This document shows positions 14,417 to 17,297 of a stretch of 17,297 nt of DNA, in pieces (the first letter of the stretch is position 1; every line of letters starts with the position of its first letter). The translations under genes were made by a program, and so were the position numbers. Origin of the DNA: JBHHZI01 sp046757965 (GTDB taxonomy: Bacteria; Acidobacteriota; Polarisedimenticolia; SMYD01); assembly GCA_046757965.1 (NCBI GenBank), contig JBHHZI010000060.1, positions 1 through 17,297 on the forward strand, written 5' to 3'. The notes under the pieces were generated by a model that saw only the letters and a list, made by a program, of their open reading frames with translations, had not been told where the DNA came from and did not search any database.

Positions 14417-14533
14417 ACAGGGCTTCGGGCGTCGCCGGCGCCGGCCTGCACGGCCCCGGATGGCCGCTGCTCACCGGGTTGTCGTCTGACGGCCCACCCT
14501 CCGCTCGGTCCCTCGTCGACGGCGGAACGGGGG

Positions 14534-15553
14534 TCAGCGCGCCGGCAGATGCTGCAGGCGAGCGGCGGCGCGGCGGGCGGGGCCGGTGCCGGGAAAATCA
14601 TCCACGACCTGGGAGAGCACCGGGCGCGCCTCGTCTTCCCGTCCCAGCTCCAGCAGGACGTAGCCGGATTTCAGGAGGGCCTCGGCCGCCTTGTCGCCGA
14701 ACGGGAAGTGATCGATGACCATCCGGTAGGCCTCCAGGGCCTCCTCGAAGCGGCCCTCGGCGGCATAGCACTCCCCGATCCAGTACTGGGCGTTGTCGGC
14801 GAGGTCATGGCCTGGATGGGTGTCCCGGAACCGCGTGAACTCCTCCCGGGCGGCCCCGGTGTCGCCGCGGCTGAGGTCCGAATAGGCGGCGTGGAACAAC
14901 TCGATGTCGGCCGCCGGGCCGGCGGCGGCATCACTCGCCGGCGCCGCTGCGCCGGCCTCCCGCGTCATCGCTCGGGAGCGACCGGCGGCACCGGGAACGT
15001 CGGGACCGGTGGCCCCCGCACCCCTGGCGCCCGGCTCCTGGACCACGGCACGGGTCGCCCGGCGTGGCGACCTCACCCCACCGACGTCTCCGGAAACGGC
15101 TCCCTCCCTCGCCACGAAGAGCGGCGCGGGCCGGGGGATGGCGACAGGAGCGGGGTCCGCCGGGCGGGTGGCGGACGGCGTGTCGAAGAGAGCCGCCAGA
15201 CCGGCGTCGACGGGACCGCTGGCCGGCCGCCCCGTCGGGTCGGTGGAGCCGTCCCCCCCGGCCGGCAGCGCTTGCCGCGGCGCCGGGACCATGTTCGCCA
15301 CCGGGCGCGCCCCAGTCCGGTGCGGACCGGCCGCCGGCCGGCCGGCGGTGTGGCGCCGCTGGATCTCCTCCTGCACCAGCAGCTCGGCGAGTCGGTTGGC
15401 CCGGGCCTGCTCCGCCACGTACGCGGCGTGGGCGCTGCGCGCCGCGGCTGCCTGCCGGCGCGGCCGGGCCCGGGTCGCCGCGGCGGCGTCGACCGCGGCG
15501 AGCCCGCCGCCGGCCAGGAGAAGGACGAGGATCGTTCCCCGCAACAGGCTCAC
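14534..15553 (-). CDS. Exported TPR protein with YbgF/CpoB-like C-terminal domain
   Basis: A 339-residue protein starting with a signal peptide (MSLLRGTILVLLLAGGGLAAVDAAAA). A short predicted alpha-helical stretch follows (about 40-68, AYVAEQARANRLAELLVQEEI). Next is a long Ala/Pro/Arg/Gly-rich disordered linker (about 70-215). Residues about 217-333 form three tetratricopeptide-type helical pairs (FHAAYSDLSRGDTGAAREEF, AQYWIGECYAAEGRFEEAL, ALLKSGYVLLELGREDEARP). The pattern of NAQYWIGECYAAEGRFEEAL and then FP is typical of CpoB/YbgF, the Tol-Pal-associated periplasmic protein. No tol or pal genes are nearby, so that link is only structural. GTG start at 15553, five bases after the stop of the thioredoxin-fold gene, clearly in one operon. 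A protein-interaction or envelope-scaffold role is inferred. Confidence 0.8.
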   Translation of the reverse strand: MSLLRGTILVLLLAGGGLAAVDAAAATRARPRRQAAAARSAHAAYVAEQARANRLAELLVQEEIQRRHTAGRPAAGPHRTGARPVANMVPAPRQALPAGGDGSTDPTGRPASGPVDAGLAALFDTPSATRPADPAPVAIPRPAPLFVAREGAVSGDVGGVRSPRRATRAVVQEPGARGAGATGPDVPGAAGRSRAMTREAGAAAPASDAAAGPAADIELFHAAYSDLSRGDTGAAREEFTRFRDTHPGHDLADNAQYWIGECYAAEGRFEEALEAYRMVIDHFPFGDKAAEALLKSGYVLLELGREDEARPVLSQVVDDFPGTGPARRAAARLQHLPAR

Positions 15554-15558
15554 GCCGG

Positions 15559-16644
15559 TCAGGCTCCCGGGTCGCCGGCCGGGGCCAGACGGCCGATCCG
15601 CGGCGTCAGCTCCTTGTCGAGATCGACGCCCGAGCCCAGCAGCACGGTGTCGATCTTGCCGTCCGGCGTGACCACCACGGTGGTGGGCGTGGTGACGACC
15701 TTGTAGGCGTCCCAGGTGTCCTCGGTCTCGTCGCTGACGGTGGGGAACTGGAGATCGTTGGCGCGGATGAAGTCGCTGGTCCGCTGGCGGAAGCCGGCGT
15801 CTCTCATCTTCACGATGCCGACGATGTTCAGCGCCGAGCGATGACTCTTGAAGTAGTCATTGAGGAGCGGCAGTTCCTTCTTGCAGTGGCCGCAGTCAGG
15901 CGACCAGAAGACCAGCAGGGTCAGCTTGCCGTCGGTGACCCGGTCCGAGAACCGGAGGGACTTGTGGGACGGCACCTCGTCGAGCACGAAGTCGGGGAAC
16001 GGGCCGTTGACCAGCTCGGTGACCGGGTAGTAGCGCGGCACGCGGGTGATGGTCGGGCTGCCCTTGCCGGCGATGGCGCGGGTCAGATAGTCGGCGAAGG
16101 TGGTGCCGGGAGATATGGTGTGGTGCGGCGACGCCGCGCCGGACACGCGCACCGTGCGGCCGGGGTCGAGAAGCGTGATGTGCGGCACCTGGCTGGCGCG
16201 CACGGTCCGCTGCACGCGGTAGCCGTCGTCCCAGATGATCGGGACATCCACGCCCAGGGCGGTGGCCCGCTCGCGCACCTGCTTGGCGGTCTTGCCGCGG
16301 GGGGGCACCACCGAGACCAGCGACACCTTCTCGTGCGCATGGACCCAGTTCTGCATCGCCACCAGGTTGTCCTCGGAGATGCCGTGGCCGGCCACCCAGT
16401 AGAAGATCAGGAGGTAGTTGTCCTTGCCGGTGGCCGCCAGGTCGAAGTCGACCAGCTCGCCGTCCGGACCCACCGCGGACAGATCGGTCAGCGCCGGGAA
16501 CGGCTGCCCCGGCGCGGCCGGCGCCGCGGGGGGAAGCCCGGTCTGCGCGAGCAGCACGGCGACGATGGCGATGCCCCCCAGGATGCCGAAGACCAGGGCG
16601 GGCCGGCGCCAGATGGGCGTGTGCTGCTGTGCGGGACGGGGCAT
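15559..16644 (-). CDS. Membrane-anchored TlpA-like protein with two thioredoxin folds, the first lacking CXXC
   Basis: A 361-residue protein. One N-terminal membrane segment (about 15-37, ALVFGILGGIAIVAVLLAQTG) puts the rest in the periplasm. The second half is a standard TlpA/AhpC-type redoxin: VFWSPDCGHCKKELPLL with Cys251 and Cys254, and the cis-Pro loop VVTTPTTVVVTPDGKI (316-331). The first half (about 45-195) shows the same order of elements, with YLLIFYWVAGHGISEDNL at the active-site strand and SQVPHITLLDPGRTV at the cis-Pro loop, but no cysteines. It therefore appears to be a degenerate duplicate. A periplasmic thiol-disulphide role (reduction or cytochrome c maturation-like) fits the CGHC half. 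Start: ATG at 16644 with GGGAGGAA upstream. It is the first gene of an operon with the TPR gene and is divergent from the SGNH gene. Confidence 0.87.
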   Translation of the reverse strand: MPRPAQQHTPIWRRPALVFGILGGIAIVAVLLAQTGLPPAAPAAPGQPFPALTDLSAVGPDGELVDFDLAATGKDNYLLIFYWVAGHGISEDNLVAMQNWVHAHEKVSLVSVVPPRGKTAKQVRERATALGVDVPIIWDDGYRVQRTVRASQVPHITLLDPGRTVRVSGAASPHHTISPGTTFADYLTRAIAGKGSPTITRVPRYYPVTELVNGPFPDFVLDEVPSHKSLRFSDRVTDGKLTLLVFWSPDCGHCKKELPLLNDYFKSHRSALNIVGIVKMRDAGFRQRTSDFIRANDLQFPTVSDETEDTWDAYKVVTTPTTVVVTPDGKIDTVLLGSGVDLDKELTPRIGRLAPAGDPGA

Positions 16645-16743
16645 GGGGTTCCTCCCTCGAAGTCGAAATTGTTGCACACGGTCCCGGCCGCGGTCCAATA
16701 CCGCCGCGCCGGGCTCCTTCTCACGGTCCTGTAGACTTTCCGC

Positions 16744-17297
16744 ATGTCGGCGCGACGCAAGCTGCTCTACGGGCTCCTGACCACCCTGCTGGTCCTGGCG
16801 GCGGGCGAGGGCACGCTGCGGCTGGCCGGATTCCATTACCAGCGCCTCACCCGGGGGCTGGAGTTCAACTACCCGAAGCGCGGCTATCTCGAGGCGTTCT
16901 TCGACATCGACCCGGACCTCCTCTACCGCATCCGGCCCACCGTGAAGCAGCGCTGGGTGGATCTGACCTGGGAGCCGGCCTTCGACCTCAAGATCCGCGA
17001 CCACCGGGTCTTCGGGCCGCGCCCGGCCGGCACCCGACGCATCGTCGCCCTGGGAGACTCCTCCACCTACGGGGTCAACACCCGCTGGCCGTGGCCCACC
17101 CGTCTGCAGACGAGACTGGACCGCGTCGCGCCCGGCCGGTTCGAGGTCATCAACCTCGGCGTGCCCGGCTACACGGCCTTCCAGGGCGAGCGCCTCCTGG
17201 CCACGCGCGGCGCGCGCCTGGCCCCGACCCACGTGGTGGTCTACTTCGGCTGGAACGACCACCTGCTGGCGCTGGGCCGTGCCGACGGCGACCACCG
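16744..17297 (+). CDS. SGNH/GDSL hydrolase-like protein, partial (runs off the right edge)
   Basis: The open frame continues to the last base; 184 codons are visible. An N-terminal signal anchor (KLLYGLLTTLLVLAAGEGTLRL) is followed by a region of about 60 residues (FDIDPDLLYRIRPTVKQRW). The SGNH core then begins: block I ALGDSSTYG with nucleophile Ser106, block II NLGVPGYTAFQGERLL with Gly142, and block III YFGWNDH with Asn171. Block V (the Asp/His pair) would lie beyond the window. Such membrane-anchored SGNH proteins act as esterases or O-acyl-transfer enzymes on envelope polysaccharides; the substrate is unknown. The start at 16744 fits the signal anchor; no ribosome-binding site is apparent and the divergent TlpA-like gene begins only 99 bases away. 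Confidence 0.85.
   Translation, partial: MSARRKLLYGLLTTLLVLAAGEGTLRLAGFHYQRLTRGLEFNYPKRGYLEAFFDIDPDLLYRIRPTVKQRWVDLTWEPAFDLKIRDHRVFGPRPAGTRRIVALGDSSTYGVNTRWPWPTRLQTRLDRVAPGRFEVINLGVPGYTAFQGERLLATRGARLAPTHVVVYFGWNDHLLALGRADGDH

Noticed and set aside
14434..14466. GC-palindrome and short stem after the TPR gene as a terminator
   Set aside because: The 12-base palindrome has no loop and the nearby stem is five pairs without a T-tract; too weak to annotate.
15064..16734. 556-codon plus-strand frame opposite the TPR and TlpA-like genes
   Set aside because: It spans two well-supported genes on the other strand and has no domain signature.

Overview
This window comes from a very GC-rich, diderm bacterium. 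Almost every third codon position is G or C, there are several Sec-type exported proteins, and there is a hopanoid pathway. The LysM protein, the tandem thioredoxin-like protein and the SGNH hydrolase resemble proteins I associate with Acidobacteriota and related uncultured lineages. That placement is an impression from protein style, not a demonstrated assignment. No rRNA, tRNA, CRISPR array, transposase or phage gene was seen, and no gap between genes exceeds about 255 bases.

Layout. (1) 140-2527 (+): an exported S9-family serine peptidase with a beta-propeller and an intact Ser/Asp/His triad. (2) 2714-9806 (-): a hopanoid locus read right to left as squalene synthase (sqs), squalene-hopene cyclase (shc), hpnG, hpnA, a small cysteine-rich secreted protein, then hpnH. 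The sqs-shc-hpnG-hpnA block is tightly packed, with a GTGA overlap between hpnG and hpnA. hpnH is separated from it by the cysteine-rich gene, which sits in comparatively AT-rich DNA with a tandem repeat. (3) 10013-11959 (+): a divergent DXS-like thiamine-diphosphate enzyme, followed by a nitrilase-superfamily hydrolase (12116-12934). (4) 13019-16644 (-): a membrane-anchored double thioredoxin-fold protein and a TPR protein in one operon, then a LysM protein with its own clear sigma70-type promoter. (5) 16744 to the right edge (+): the start of an SGNH-hydrolase-like protein.

How the genes fit together. The DXS-like enzyme would make DXP for isoprenoid precursors. Sqs joins two farnesyl diphosphates to squalene, Shc cyclises squalene to hopene, HpnH adds 5'-deoxyadenosine, HpnG removes adenine, and HpnA is a hopanoid-associated sugar-nucleotide-type reductase/epimerase of uncertain role. 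One Sqs-type enzyme apparently replaces the three-protein HpnC/D/E route here. Later tailoring genes (hpnO, hpnI/J/K, hpnP) are absent from the window.

The most unusual points are: the Cys-rich/STN-like secreted protein inside the hopanoid locus; the DXS paralogue with altered cofactor and active-site motifs; a roughly 65-residue low-complexity insertion in the cyclase; a nitrilase homologue with Met where the catalytic Lys is expected; and a double thioredoxin-fold protein whose first half has lost its CXXC.
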